The notes below the pieces were generated by a model. It was not told the DNA's origin, did not search any database, and saw nothing but the letters and a program-made list of their open reading frames with translations. Positions 25,579 through 35,375 of a stretch of 64,000 nucleotides of DNA are shown here, in pieces. The stretch covers positions 1 to 64,000 of the forward strand of contig NZ_NEHW01000024.1 of NCBI RefSeq assembly GCF_002112505.1. The letters are read 5' to 3'. The position numbers and the translations under genes are program-made. The stretch is from Pseudomonas sp. R28(2017) (lineage in GTDB: Bacteria; Pseudomonadota; Gammaproteobacteria; Pseudomonadales; Pseudomonadaceae). Every line of letters begins with the position of its first letter. Within the stretch, counting starts at the first letter, position 1.

Positions 25579-25613
25579 CTGCCAGGGCTGCAGGGCGGCG
25601 TGCAGCCTGGCAG
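25579..25613 (-). terminator. Hairpin after the GT61 gene
   Basis: CTGCCAGGGCTGCA (25579-25592) pairs with TGCAGCCTGGCAG (25601-25613), leaving one bulged base and an 8-nt loop. It lies 24 bp past the GT61 stop, before the micro-protein promoter, so it may end the upstream transcript, but there is no T-tract. Confidence 0.45.
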
Positions 25614-25636
25614 TCGACTGCCGACACAATCGGCCA

Positions 25637-26755
25637 TCAATAAGGGAACAGATCCAGGGTTCGCTCCACTTCATCGGTATCGATGGTGAAGCCTTCGCCT
25701 TGCGGCTTTCCGACCACAAACCCGAAGTGTTGGTGATCGCGATCCGTCAGGTATTTGTAATAGCTCACGAACCGGTTCGGCGGCTGCAGCGCCAGTATCG
25801 AACCGCCGGGCTGCAATACATTGACGCCATGCACCAGCTGGCTGCCTTCCACGCCAATCACTGTCCTGGCCCCCGCGCAGGCGGCGACGATGGTTGGCAC
25901 ATCGGATTTCATCGGGTCGATGATGCGAAAGCCGCGGGTTTTCTGCAGGTGCGCGGCAACTTCCAGTTCATTGCGCATCAGGCGCAAGTCACCCTCGCTG
26001 CCACGCAGGATGAACACCCCCGGGTGCGGCGCCGGGTCGACATGCGACAGCAACTTGTCACCCATGGCGCGGTAGCGTGCGTACCGGCTGCGGTTGTTGC
26101 TGAGGTCATCGAACAGCACCAGCTCATGGAAGAACGCACCTCGCGTGCGCAATGGCTGCATGCCCAGCCAACGTTCATACGCCGGCCCTTGACTGAACAG
26201 CGGGTAGCGGGCCGACGGCGCCGTGGTCACCGGCACGCCCTCTTCGCAGGCCAGGGCGTAGGTCGGGCAGTCTTCCATCAGCCAGGTACCGAACCAGGTA
26301 TTGCCATTCTGGGTGCAATAGATGGCGCCACGGTCGATTTCATGGTCCACCGCAACGCCTGGGAAGCGGCTCGGCTTCAATGACAACCAATGGCTTGCAC
26401 TGCCTTTGTACAAGGCGCCGTCGACCAGCCACACATCCTTGAGCAGGTAGCCGCGGGTAGGGCCTTGCTCGACGCTGATCCCGCCTTCCATGGTACGGGC
26501 CGGATGCACATAGGGATAAAAGCGCTTGGCTTCCCAGCCCGTCACCCGCTCCAACTGGTTGGGCAGGTAGAACGCTGGCGGCGACACCGTGGTCTCGCCG
26601 GGGGCGATATCCCAGGTCTTCTCTGCGATGCGCTTGATGTCGATGTCTGCCTTGCGCGCCAGCCGCTTTCTCGCGATGTGCCGGTAGGCCGCCAAGGTCC
26701 AGGTGTTCTGGGTGGCAGCCGAAGAGCCACTGAAGTTCGAAATGCCGCTACCCAT
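25637..26755 (-). CDS. Glycosyltransferase family 61
   Basis: Protein of 372 aa resembling the GT61/DUF563 family: the C-terminal part has HPGVFILRGSEGDLRLMRNE, RGFRIIDPMKSDVPTIVAAC and ARTVIGVEGSQLVHGVNVLQ, the blocks that define the nucleotide-sugar site. It probably adds a sugar of the EPS. The ATG at 26755 was chosen for its strong GGAGGGG site and because it gives MGSGISNFSGSS; the frame is open for 15 more codons upstream. It lies 72 bp after the GNAT-like gene. Confidence 0.82.
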   Translation of the reverse strand: MGSGISNFSGSSAATQNTWTLAAYRHIARKRLARKADIDIKRIAEKTWDIAPGETTVSPPAFYLPNQLERVTGWEAKRFYPYVHPARTMEGGISVEQGPTRGYLLKDVWLVDGALYKGSASHWLSLKPSRFPGVAVDHEIDRGAIYCTQNGNTWFGTWLMEDCPTYALACEEGVPVTTAPSARYPLFSQGPAYERWLGMQPLRTRGAFFHELVLFDDLSNNRSRYARYRAMGDKLLSHVDPAPHPGVFILRGSEGDLRLMRNELEVAAHLQKTRGFRIIDPMKSDVPTIVAACAGARTVIGVEGSQLVHGVNVLQPGGSILALQPPNRFVSYYKYLTDRDHQHFGFVVGKPQGEGFTIDTDEVERTLDLFPY

Positions 26756-26827
26756 GAAGCGCCCCTCCCGATGTGACAGGTCTGGCCTGATGCAAGGCAC
26801 GCACTCCAGGCTTGCCTTGAAGACGGT

Positions 26828-27985
26828 TCAGCTGGAAACGACGACCCGTTCCATCATGGGCGGGGACTGCACCGTGGCATAACGGCTGCGCAGGGTCTGC
26901 AGGAAGGACTCGCCGCTGCTGCTGGCGCCATAGAGGTAGATCTTGTGCAGGCCGCCGAACACCATCTCGTGATAACGGCTGGCGACTTCATCGTCACTCG
27001 GCCCTTCCGGCAGCCCCAGGTGAAGCGTCAACTTGTTGCCCTCGATGGCAAACAACGGCGTGTCCCAGAGGAACTGCGCTGTACCCGTGCGCGGCAAGCG
27101 GATGAACAGGTAGGCATGGTTGCCCAAGGCATCGATGTCACCGCCGCGCCGGCGTTTCCACTTCAGCAGGCCATCGTCCGGGCGGGCCAGGCAAAGGCCG
27201 ATATCGTAATAGTCATAACCATTGGCCAAGGCCCACTCCAGGGCCATGAACGTGGTGATCGAATTGACCTCGCGCAGCCTTTTCGGGTCCGAGAACACCG
27301 CTTCGCAGTAGCCGAAACGCAGGGTGCTCCAATAACGTTTGCCATCGCGTGTGATCTCGCAGCCCAGGTGGCAGCCGATCACCTCATCGCCACAGGTGAT
27401 CAGATCGAGGCGCCCCACCCCCTTGGCCAGGCGAAACACCTCGTCGGTGGGAAACTGCGCCGCATGGATACCTTGCCGGGCAGTAGCATACGGCCGCAGC
27501 AGCTGTTGATCGGCCATGGCGATCTCGTCATCAGCCAGTGTCTGGCGCATCTGGTAGAGCGGGCGGTTCTTGCGAATGCTGCGGCGCAGTTCGCTGTCAT
27601 AGCGGGCGGTGATGTCGTCGAGCGAACGGCCCAGGGGCACCACGGCGCTCAGGTAGTGGGGCACCGTCAACGCGCCCGAGGTGGGCATCTCGCTCACCAC
27701 CACCACATGCCGGGTCGATGCCGGCGCAGCCTCTTCGGCCGCTTCAGCCGCTGGCTGTTGGCCCTTGCCGCCAATCAGCAGCTTGGCCATTTCACGCTGC
27801 TGCTTCCTGCCGATGTAGAGGATTTCATAGGGGCTGGCCTGTTGCAGCCGGAAACGCGAGATTTCCCAGCGCCAGAAGCAGTTACGGGCCAGCAGCTCGC
27901 GTAACTTGCTTGAAACAGTCCGAATCTCGTAGCGCAGGGAAGGCGAGACCACTTTTCGCGCCACAGCCGCCAAGTTCTCTTTCAT
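26828..27985 (-). CDS. GNAT/FemAB-like acyltransferase (BcsL/CelD type)
   Basis: Cytoplasmic protein of about 385 aa. The central region (LRRSIRKNRPLYQMR, CGDEVIGCHLGCEITRDGKRYW, VNSITTFMALEWALANGYDYYDIG and KWKRRRGGD) follows the GNAT_6/FemAB pattern found in EPS loci, where members may transfer acyl or aminoacyl groups to sugars. Function here is inferred. The start is uncertain: ATG 27985 (MKENLAAVARK) has GAAGAAG upstream; an ATG at 28060 has no ribosome site. Confidence 0.75.
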   Translation of the reverse strand: MKENLAAVARKVVSPSLRYEIRTVSSKLRELLARNCFWRWEISRFRLQQASPYEILYIGRKQQREMAKLLIGGKGQQPAAEAAEEAAPASTRHVVVVSEMPTSGALTVPHYLSAVVPLGRSLDDITARYDSELRRSIRKNRPLYQMRQTLADDEIAMADQQLLRPYATARQGIHAAQFPTDEVFRLAKGVGRLDLITCGDEVIGCHLGCEITRDGKRYWSTLRFGYCEAVFSDPKRLREVNSITTFMALEWALANGYDYYDIGLCLARPDDGLLKWKRRRGGDIDALGNHAYLFIRLPRTGTAQFLWDTPLFAIEGNKLTLHLGLPEGPSDDEVASRYHEMVFGGLHKIYLYGASSSGESFLQTLRSRYATVQSPPMMERVVVSS

Positions 27986-28328
27986 GTCTTCTTCGACGTC
28001 CTTTGATGTTGTCAACGGGGCTGATCGGAAAACAATAAAGCGGAGCTTGAAAGCCTGCATAACGCGTTGATTTATAAACTATCAACTTCGGATGCCGCCT
28101 TCACATTCAGTAACAATTTAAGATGCAGGTACGCTGCTTGGCAAGCGGCATTTTGACAGTATCGCAATGTAATTAATGGCGCCAATTTTCTCGCACGGGG
28201 GCGCCTCAAGTATTGCTTTTGCTATATATCAGCCGTGTGCCAATGCATTGAAACTTGCGCTACTCCATTACCACCGCAAACGACTGCACATACTGCCTGA
28301 TGGCCCCTTTCCCCGAAGGAGCCTCGCC
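27986..28328. promoter_or_regulatory. AT-rich divergent intergenic region
   Basis: The 343-bp gap between the GNAT-like gene and the LRR protein gene holds no convincing gene. It is markedly AT-richer than its surroundings. On the plus strand an extended -10 (TGCTATATA, -10 hexamer 28223-28228) could start the LRR transcript about 93 nt before its ATG. On the minus strand I could not place a promoter with confidence. Confidence 0.4.
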
Positions 28329-31300
28329 ATGGCCAACCCAACTGCCGCTTTGCCCCATGAAGAACTGATCACAACGCAACTGCCCGTCTGGTCCCACCAC
28401 AACACACCCGCACATTGGCAAGCGCTGCGCCAGAGCCAGCGCCTTGAGGCCTTTGACCAAGACTGGTACAACAATGCCGCGCCTGACCTGCGAGAAGCCG
28501 TGCAGGCCAGCCACACTCGCCTGCTGCGCTCACAAGCCAGGCTGGCTCGTCTGCTCGAATGCCTGAAGCAGATCACCGAGTTTGCCGAGCCGAAGCTGCA
28601 ATCACGCCTGACCGAACTCGGCTTCACGGCCCCCCTGCGCGACAGCGAACTGCTACGCGTCGAACGCAGCTGGAACTGGAGCGCATTGGGTTACCTCTAC
28701 AGCCACCGCCGTGACAATTTACTGCAGGCTGCATTGCAGAATTTTGCCGATGACGAGACGTTCACCCGCGAAAGCGCCATCGCCCTCAGCGGCGCCATCC
28801 ATGTGACGCCCATCACGGTGCATGGCAGGGTCGTGACGGGCCCGCAAACGCCAACCGCGCAGGTTGCGCTGGCATCGGAGCAGTATCAGGTCGAGCGCCT
28901 GGCGCTCACGCCCGAGGCGTTTGCCCAAGCCTGCCGCGAACTCGACCTCGGTGGCGCTTACCAGGCCCACCTGCAGCAGTGTTTCACTGCGCCCCAGGTG
29001 CGCGCCCAGGGCATTAAGGTGCAACAGGACCGTCTGCGCCTGGCAGCGGACCTGGGCTACCTGCGCCAGGAACTGAACGGCAAGGCCCGCGATCAGGTCG
29101 AGCTGCTGCTGCAAGGCGGCGCAGTAGCGTGTTGGCAACTGACCCTGTTCGGCATCCTGTTGCACGAGGTGATGCTGATCGATGCTGGCCACGCCGGTTG
29201 GCTGCTGTATTTGCCCGGCAACGCCCCTGCCCTGCACGACTGCGCCGATCTGGATGCCCTCAACCAGGTGCTGGCAACCCGGCTGCGGGAGCCAGAAAAC
29301 CGTCAATGCTTCCAGGCCTACCTGAGCCAGGCTGACCAGCCGCGCTTGCTCGACCTGCTGCAACAGAACCTGGACAACAGCAACCCGGCCGACCTGCACA
29401 TCACGCTACAGGCCATCAGCGGCGAACCCTTCGGCTTTTATCAGGACCTGCACCTGGCCCGCCTGAAAAGCGAAGCCGGACACCTCGCAGTGCCCACTGC
29501 CCTGGCCGATGCCGAGGCCCGTGCCAAACGCCTCGAGCAATGGGAAAACCTCGGCCTGGACATGCTCAACGTGGCGGGCTTCTTCATCCCGGCCATCGGC
29601 ACCCTGATGCTGGCCGTCACCGCCTGCCAATTGCTCGGTGAAGTCTACGAAGGCTATGAAGCCTGGCACGAAGGAGACCGCCACCTGGCCATGCAGCACC
29701 TCGAAGCCGTCGGCCTGAACCTGGCGCTGATCGGTGGCCTGGCAACGGCAGGGCGCATCGTGCCGAAGCTGTTCAAAAGCCCCTTGCTGGAGAACCTGCA
29801 GGAAGTGCGCAGCAGCGACGGCCGCTACCGCCTCTGGCAGCCCGACCTGAAGCCCTATCGCAGCCCCCGGCAACTCCCGGAAGGGCTGCAGCCTGATGCG
29901 CAGGGCCAGTACCTGCATGACGGCAGCCATTACATACGCATGGAAGGTGAACTCTACGAACAACGTTTCGACCCCGACATCCAGCAATGGCGAATTGTCC
30001 ATCCCGAAGCACCGGATGCTTACCAGCCGCCGCTGGAGCATAACGGTCAGGGCGCCTGGCGCGCGGCCCATGAACAACCGCAGCAGTGGCCATTCACCGT
30101 GCTGGCAAAACGTCTGGGCGAAGCTTACGCGGCCTATACGCCGGAGCAACTGGAGCTGGCCGGGCGCATCTGCGGTGTCGACGCAGCCCGCTTGCGCCAG
30201 GTGCACCTTGAGGGCCAACCGGCGCCGTCGCTATTGCTTGGCACCTTGAAGCGCATCGCAACGCGCACCAAGGTCGCCCCCCTCGAGGACGAGGCCGGGC
30301 AACTTCTGCTGCAGCGTCACCCTGAATGGCCGCTGGTACGTGCGCTGGAAGAATTGATGGTGCCCCTGCAAGGCACAACCGACAGTGAGCGGCTGTTGTT
30401 CAGCTGTCTCGACGACCTGCCTGAATGGCCTGCGGACCTGCGCCTCGAGCTGCGCGCCGGTAGCCCGCAAGGCCCGTTGCTCGACAGCGTGGGGAGTAAC
30501 CTGGCCGGCAGGGTCTGCAGGGTCATCAAGGCCGCCGAGGGTTATGAGGCCGATCTGGGTGAACGACCTGCCCCGGCGCCCCAGGATCAGAACCTGTGCC
30601 GGGCAGTCGAACAGGCATTGCCAAGCGCCTGTCGCGAGGCGCTGAGTGTCACGGCCACGGATGGCGACACCCTGCGTCAGCGTGTACTGGCCTGGACCGA
30701 ACCCCGGCGCAGTGACCTGCTTCAGCGCCTGTGGGGCGCAGGTGCGCGGCGTCGAAGTGCCCGCGCGGGGCTGCAAGGCGGCCGCCAGGCGGTGCCCAGT
30801 GGCGACTTTCTAAAAGCCCCACCGGCAACCCGCTACCGCCGCCTGTACCCCACCGCGACTGATCAGGATTACCTCCGTGCCAGGGATGACTGGCAACTGC
30901 AAGGGCGCTCACCCGCAATGGAGATGCGCAACCTCGAACGGCGCCTGGAGACCCTGCGCCGCGACCTCGGCGAGTGGGCACGCCCCGACCCGCACTACCC
31001 TCATCGGCGCCAGGAGGCCGTTGCTCGCATCATCAATGCCTGGCGACGCCTGTCCAGGCTGCCGCTGGGCCACGATGCGATGATCTTCAGCCTTGACCTT
31101 TCGCGCCTCGATCTGGAGGACCGCGACCTGGCCAGCCTGGCATTGCCGGACGAATTCACTCACATTGAACATGTGTCGCTCGAGGGCAACCGCCACTTGA
31201 GCCAGTTACCCGCCGAGTTCTACGAACGCTTCCCCAGGCTCAAGCGTCTGCTTCTGAGTCATTGCCGCTTCAATCGCCTGCCTCGCCTGGCCAATCCCCA

Positions 31301-31946
31301 GGCGCTGGCCTGGCTGGACCTCGACCACAACCGCATCACCTGGGATGACAACGCCCAGCAGATGCTCGACCAACTCACCCACCTGGGCGTGCTGGACATG
31401 GGCAGCAACCCGTTGCTGCACGCGCCCGACCTGAGCCGGCTAACAGGCCTGTACACGCTGTTCCTCGACAACTGTTCACTGACCGAATTGCCGCGCGGAC
31501 TGGCTAGTATCACCCGCACACCCGTGACCATCGACCTGGCCGATAACCAGCTGCAACAGTTGCCTGCCAATTTTCACGTGCCGCAGCAGGTCGCCCAGGC
31601 CATGCACCTTGAAAGCCCATGGCTCAGCCCGCGCATGCTCGTTGAAGTCGAAGCCTACAACGCAGCGCATCAGGTGGACCTGCTGGTGGACAACAGCGAC
31701 TATGAAGAGTTTTTCGAGGGCACCGGCCCCGGCGAACAGGCACTCTGGCAGCGCCTGCCGCTGCAGTATCGACGAGACCTGAGGCAACTGCTCGATCTCG
31801 AACCGTTCGCTTCCCGCCCGCGGCGGGCCCTTGTGGAATTCTGGCGCCGCCTGACCGTGATCGACGTTAACCCGTTACTGCGTCAACAGGCCTTCGAGCG
31901 CCCGGCACGTGAGCTGTTCAACCTGGTACTCGAGCGCCCGACCTAA
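28329..31946 (+). CDS. Large toxin-like leucine-rich-repeat protein without visible NEL catalytic domain
   Basis: Protein of 1205 aa with AAGGAG before the ATG. A long N-terminal region (1-800), with two hydrophobic segments near 415-480 (MLNVAGFFIPAIGTLMLAV, LNLALIGGLATAG), resembles the dermonecrotic-toxin-domain proteins of Pseudomonas. Four to six leucine-rich repeats lie at about 940-1085 (ALAWLDLDHNRITW, GLYTLFLDNCSLTELP, TIDLADNQLQQLP). Relatives usually continue into an NEL-type E3 ubiquitin ligase with a catalytic Cys. Here the protein ends soon after the repeats, and the downstream gene overlaps its stop by 3 bp on the other strand. No signal peptide. It may be an effector lacking its catalytic part, or a natural short form. 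Confidence 0.75.
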   Translation: MANPTAALPHEELITTQLPVWSHHNTPAHWQALRQSQRLEAFDQDWYNNAAPDLREAVQASHTRLLRSQARLARLLECLKQITEFAEPKLQSRLTELGFTAPLRDSELLRVERSWNWSALGYLYSHRRDNLLQAALQNFADDETFTRESAIALSGAIHVTPITVHGRVVTGPQTPTAQVALASEQYQVERLALTPEAFAQACRELDLGGAYQAHLQQCFTAPQVRAQGIKVQQDRLRLAADLGYLRQELNGKARDQVELLLQGGAVACWQLTLFGILLHEVMLIDAGHAGWLLYLPGNAPALHDCADLDALNQVLATRLREPENRQCFQAYLSQADQPRLLDLLQQNLDNSNPADLHITLQAISGEPFGFYQDLHLARLKSEAGHLAVPTALADAEARAKRLEQWENLGLDMLNVAGFFIPAIGTLMLAVTACQLLGEVYEGYEAWHEGDRHLAMQHLEAVGLNLALIGGLATAGRIVPKLFKSPLLENLQEVRSSDGRYRLWQPDLKPYRSPRQLPEGLQPDAQGQYLHDGSHYIRMEGELYEQRFDPDIQQWRIVHPEAPDAYQPPLEHNGQGAWRAAHEQPQQWPFTVLAKRLGEAYAAYTPEQLELAGRICGVDAARLRQVHLEGQPAPSLLLGTLKRIATRTKVAPLEDEAGQLLLQRHPEWPLVRALEELMVPLQGTTDSERLLFSCLDDLPEWPADLRLELRAGSPQGPLLDSVGSNLAGRVCRVIKAAEGYEADLGERPAPAPQDQNLCRAVEQALPSACREALSVTATDGDTLRQRVLAWTEPRRSDLLQRLWGAGARRRSARAGLQGGRQAVPSGDFLKAPPATRYRRLYPTATDQDYLRARDDWQLQGRSPAMEMRNLERRLETLRRDLGEWARPDPHYPHRRQEAVARIINAWRRLSRLPLGHDAMIFSLDLSRLDLEDRDLASLALPDEFTHIEHVSLEGNRHLSQLPAEFYERFPRLKRLLLSHCRFNRLPRLANPQALAWLDLDHNRITWDDNAQQMLDQLTHLGVLDMGSNPLLHAPDLSRLTGLYTLFLDNCSLTELPRGLASITRTPVTIDLADNQLQQLPANFHVPQQVAQAMHLESPWLSPRMLVEVEAYNAAHQVDLLVDNSDYEEFFEGTGPGEQALWQRLPLQYRRDLRQLLDLEPFASRPRRALVEFWRRLTVIDVNPLLRQQAFERPARELFNLVLERPT

Positions 31947-33544
31947 CGGGGCAGGCGCGCCCTGAGCGGGTTGCCCACCACCCATTTCTGCAATTCGGCG
32001 GCCGGCATCGGCCGCCCCAGCAGGTAGCCCTGGCCCTGGTCACAGCCGGCATTGCGCAGGAAGTCATATTGCTGCTGGGTCTCGATCCCTTCGGCAGTGA
32101 TGCGATAGCCCAGCGCATGCCCCAGGTCGATGATCGCCCGGGCGATGGCCACCGCATCGTCGTCATCCGGCAGGTCCTTGATGAACGCCCGGTCGATCTT
32201 CAGGTGGTCGATGGGCAAGGCGCGCAGGTAGGCCAGGGATGAATAACCGGTGCCGAAGTCGTCCACCGCCGTGGCCACGCCCATGGCCTGCAGCTGGGCC
32301 AGCGCCGCGCACGCCTGTTGCTGGCTTTCCATCAGCAGGCTCTCGGTGATTTCCACTTCCAGCAGATTAGGGGCCAGCCCATGGCGCTCCAGGGCCATGG
32401 CCAGGCTCGAGACATAGTCGCTGCGCTCGATCTGCAACGCCGCCACGTTGACCGCCAGGGGCCCCGGCAGGCAATCGGAGGCGCGCCAGGCGGCCAATTG
32501 CGCACAGGCCAGGTCGAGCACGCGCTCCCCCAGGGGGATGATCAGGCCGGTGCGCTCGGCAAGCGGGATGAACTCACCAGGCGGGATCAGCCCATGCTCC
32601 GGATCACGCCAGCGCAGCAAGGCCTCGACCCCTTCCAGCTGACCGCTGAACAGGTCGACCTTCGGCTGGTACCACAACTCGAACTCGTTGTCCTGCAACG
32701 CCCGGCGCAAGTTGCGCTCCAGTTCCAGGCGCTGGTGCAGGCGTGCCGTCATGTCCGGGTGATAGGGGCGCCAGGCGTTGCGCCCGCCCTCCTTGGCCGC
32801 GTACATGGCAGTGTCGGCATGGCGCAGCAGGCTGCCAGCGTCTGCGCCATGTTGCGGGCACCAGGCCAGGCCGATGCTGCCCGTCACCAGCGCGGCATTG
32901 CCATTGAGGTCGAACGGCCGCTGCAAGCAGCGCAGCAGCTGGCGAAGCTGGTGGCTGACCTGGCCCTGGGTGCCCTGGAGCATGAACACGAATTCATCGC
33001 CGCCCAGCCGGCACACCCGGTCGCCGGTGTCGAGTTCCTGCAGAAAACGCGCGGTCGCCTGCTGCAGCAGCAGATCGCCCATGGCGTGGCCCAGGCTGTC
33101 GTTGACCTGCTTGAAACCGTCGATATCCAGCAGCAGCACGGCCAGGCCATGGCCTTCGGCAGTGGCCTCGGCCAACTGCTGCTGGAACAGCACCCGGTTG
33201 GGCAGGCCGGTGATGGTGTCGTAATGCGCCAGGCGTTCCAGCTGCGCCTGCGAGCGCTGCAGTTCGCGGTTGCGCTGGTGCAGCTGGCGCTGCTTGCGGT
33301 TGATCTGCGCGATGAACAGGCTGAGCAGGCCGCTGCAGGTCAGGGCGAACCAGAACAGCGGCGAGTGGAACAGGCTCGCATCCTGCTGGCTTTGCTGGCG
33401 CTGGATGTCCACGTGGCCAAGGGCCATGGACACGCCGATACCGGCCAGGGAAACGCCGACCGGCAACAGGCGGCGAAGGGCGCGACGCACCGTGCCAGCA
33501 GTCGATATCGGTTCGTGGGTCATCGGGGAATTGGACGGGGTCAT
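31943..33544 (-). CDS. Membrane GGDEF-EAL protein (c-di-GMP turnover)
   Basis: Protein of 533 aa: an N-terminal pair of helices (VGVSLAGIGVSMAL, FWFALTCSGLLSLFIAQ) without a known sensor domain, a short coiled coil (LHQRNRELQRSQAQLERLA), a GGDEF domain with intact RLGGDEF near 180, and an EAL domain with GVEALLRW near 305, NLLEVEITES, DDFGTGYSS and KIDRAFI. Both catalytic signatures are intact, so it may make, degrade or switch between the two activities. The start at 33544 has AGG close upstream; an ATG at 33523 is possible. It overlaps the end of the LRR gene tail to tail. Confidence 0.9.
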   Translation of the reverse strand: MTPSNSPMTHEPISTAGTVRRALRRLLPVGVSLAGIGVSMALGHVDIQRQQSQQDASLFHSPLFWFALTCSGLLSLFIAQINRKQRQLHQRNRELQRSQAQLERLAHYDTITGLPNRVLFQQQLAEATAEGHGLAVLLLDIDGFKQVNDSLGHAMGDLLLQQATARFLQELDTGDRVCRLGGDEFVFMLQGTQGQVSHQLRQLLRCLQRPFDLNGNAALVTGSIGLAWCPQHGADAGSLLRHADTAMYAAKEGGRNAWRPYHPDMTARLHQRLELERNLRRALQDNEFELWYQPKVDLFSGQLEGVEALLRWRDPEHGLIPPGEFIPLAERTGLIIPLGERVLDLACAQLAAWRASDCLPGPLAVNVAALQIERSDYVSSLAMALERHGLAPNLLEVEITESLLMESQQQACAALAQLQAMGVATAVDDFGTGYSSLAYLRALPIDHLKIDRAFIKDLPDDDDAVAIARAIIDLGHALGYRITAEGIETQQQYDFLRNAGCDQGQGYLLGRPMPAAELQKWVVGNPLRARLPR

Positions 33545-33682
33545 AAGCCTGCAGGTGTGGGCGCTTGTCGTTGTATCGGCGCGGCACGCGCAATATTGAG
33601 CCAGACTGGTGTTTTTCTTGCCCAGGGTGCATGCTCGAAGCTGAAGCGTTTCACCCGCCCAGACACGTGAGGTGCAGTACCC

Positions 33683-35302
33683 ATGGACCATCTGCTCGAT
33701 TCGCTGTTTCCTGCCGCCGGCGACATTCCCGAAAACTGGCGTCTCGGGAACCCGCTGGAACAACGCGACTACCTCGTGAACGGTGAACTCAGGCGCTGGG
33801 ACGGGCCACTGGCCACGGTGCGCAGCCCGGTGTGGCTGAAGGAAGCGGACGGCGAGCGGCAGGTGGTGCTCGGCAGCGCGCCACTGCTCGACGCCGACAC
33901 GGCCCTCACCGCCCTGGACGCCGCAGTGAACGCCTACGACAAAGGCCGCGGCGCGTGGCCGAACATGCGCGTGGCCGAACGCATCCAGCATGTGGAGCGC
34001 TTCCTGGCGCGCATGCGTGAGCAGCGTACCGCCGTGGTCAAGTTGCTGATGTGGGAGATCGGCAAGAACCTCAAGGATTCGGAAAAGGAATTCGACCGCA
34101 CCTGCGACTACATCGTCGACACCATCAACGCCCTCAAGGACCTCGACCGCCGCTCCAGCCGCTTCGAGCTCGAACAAGGCACCCTCGGCCAGATCCGCCG
34201 TGCGCCGCTGGGCGTGGCGCTGTGCATGGGCCCCTACAACTACCCGCTCAACGAAACCTTCACCACGCTGATCCCGGCCTTGATCATGGGCAACACCGTG
34301 GTGTTCAAGCCGGCCAAGTTCGGCGTGCTGCTGATCCGCCCGCTGCTCGAAGCGTTCCGCGACAGCTTCCCGCCGGGGGTGATCAACGTCATCTACGGCC
34401 GTGGCCGGGAAACGGTCAGCGCGCTGATGGCCAGCGGCAAGGTCGATGTGTTCGCCTTCATCGGCACCCACAAGGCCGCCAGCGACCTGAAAAAACTGCA
34501 CCCCCGCCCGCACCGGCTGCGTGCAGCCCTGGGCCTGGACGCGAAGAACCCCGGCATCGTCCTGCCCCAGGTGGACCTGGACAACGCCGTGGAAGAGGCC
34601 GTGACCGGCGCGCTGTCGTTCAATGGCCAACGCTGCACGGCGCTGAAGATCCTGTTCGTCCACGAGGACGTGATCGAGCCCTTCCTCGACAAGTTCCAGC
34701 GCAAGCTCGCCGCGCTCAAGCCCGGCATGCCCTGGGAGCCGGGCGTTGCGCTGACGCCGCTGCCGGAACAGGGCAAGGTCGATTACCTCGACCAGCTGGT
34801 GGCCGATGCCACGGCCAAGGGCGCACGGGTGCTCAACGAAGGTGGCGGGCAGAGCCGCGGCTCGTTCTTCTACCCCGCCCTGCTCTACCCGGTGAGGCGC
34901 GACATGCGCGTGTACCACGAGGAACAGTTCGGTCCGGTGGTACCGGTGGTGCCTTATCGCGACCTGCAGACCGTGATCGACTACGTGCTCGACTCCGACT
35001 ACGGCCAGCAACTGAGCCTGTTCGGCAACGACCCGGCGACCATCGGCAGCCTGGTCGACATCTTTGCCAACCAGGTCGGCCGCATCAACCTCAACGCCCA
35101 GTGCCAGCGCGGCCCCGACACCTACCCGTTCAACGGCCGCAAGAACAGCGCCGAAGGCACCCTGTCGGTGCACGATGCCTTGCGCGTATTCTCCATCCGC
35201 ACCCTGGTCGCAACCCGCTTCCAGGAGGCCAACAAGGCACTGATCAGCGAGATCATCCGCAACCGCCAATCGACCTTCCTGACCACCGACTACATCTTCT
35301 GA
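33683..35302 (+). CDS. GapN-like NADP-dependent aldehyde dehydrogenase with altered active site
   Basis: Aldehyde dehydrogenase superfamily protein of 539 aa, related to non-phosphorylating glyceraldehyde-3-phosphate dehydrogenases. Visible: PLGVALCMGPYNYPLNE, the cofactor loop VVFKPAKFG, the catalytic cysteine in NGQRCTALKI, and EEQFGPVVPVVPY. At the position of the usual general-base Glu (LELGGK) the protein reads LGLDAKNPGIVL, so Glu is Gly and an acid appears two residues later. Fold and cofactor family are clear; the substrate is not. A 138-bp gap separates it from the divergent GGDEF-EAL gene. Confidence 0.83.
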   Translation: MDHLLDSLFPAAGDIPENWRLGNPLEQRDYLVNGELRRWDGPLATVRSPVWLKEADGERQVVLGSAPLLDADTALTALDAAVNAYDKGRGAWPNMRVAERIQHVERFLARMREQRTAVVKLLMWEIGKNLKDSEKEFDRTCDYIVDTINALKDLDRRSSRFELEQGTLGQIRRAPLGVALCMGPYNYPLNETFTTLIPALIMGNTVVFKPAKFGVLLIRPLLEAFRDSFPPGVINVIYGRGRETVSALMASGKVDVFAFIGTHKAASDLKKLHPRPHRLRAALGLDAKNPGIVLPQVDLDNAVEEAVTGALSFNGQRCTALKILFVHEDVIEPFLDKFQRKLAALKPGMPWEPGVALTPLPEQGKVDYLDQLVADATAKGARVLNEGGGQSRGSFFYPALLYPVRRDMRVYHEEQFGPVVPVVPYRDLQTVIDYVLDSDYGQQLSLFGNDPATIGSLVDIFANQVGRINLNAQCQRGPDTYPFNGRKNSAEGTLSVHDALRVFSIRTLVATRFQEANKALISEIIRNRQSTFLTTDYIF

Positions 35303-35375
35303 CGGCTGCGCTTATAGGAAATAGATCTAGCAACCCTGTCGATTTTCCATCGGTGCAAACGACTCTAAGGCAACA

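Noticed and set aside
33545..35269. Minus-strand open frame continuing the GGDEF-EAL gene upstream to 35269
   Set aside because: It runs fully antisense to the aldehyde dehydrogenase gene; the translated sequence is low-complexity and unlike any domain. The gene starts at 33544.
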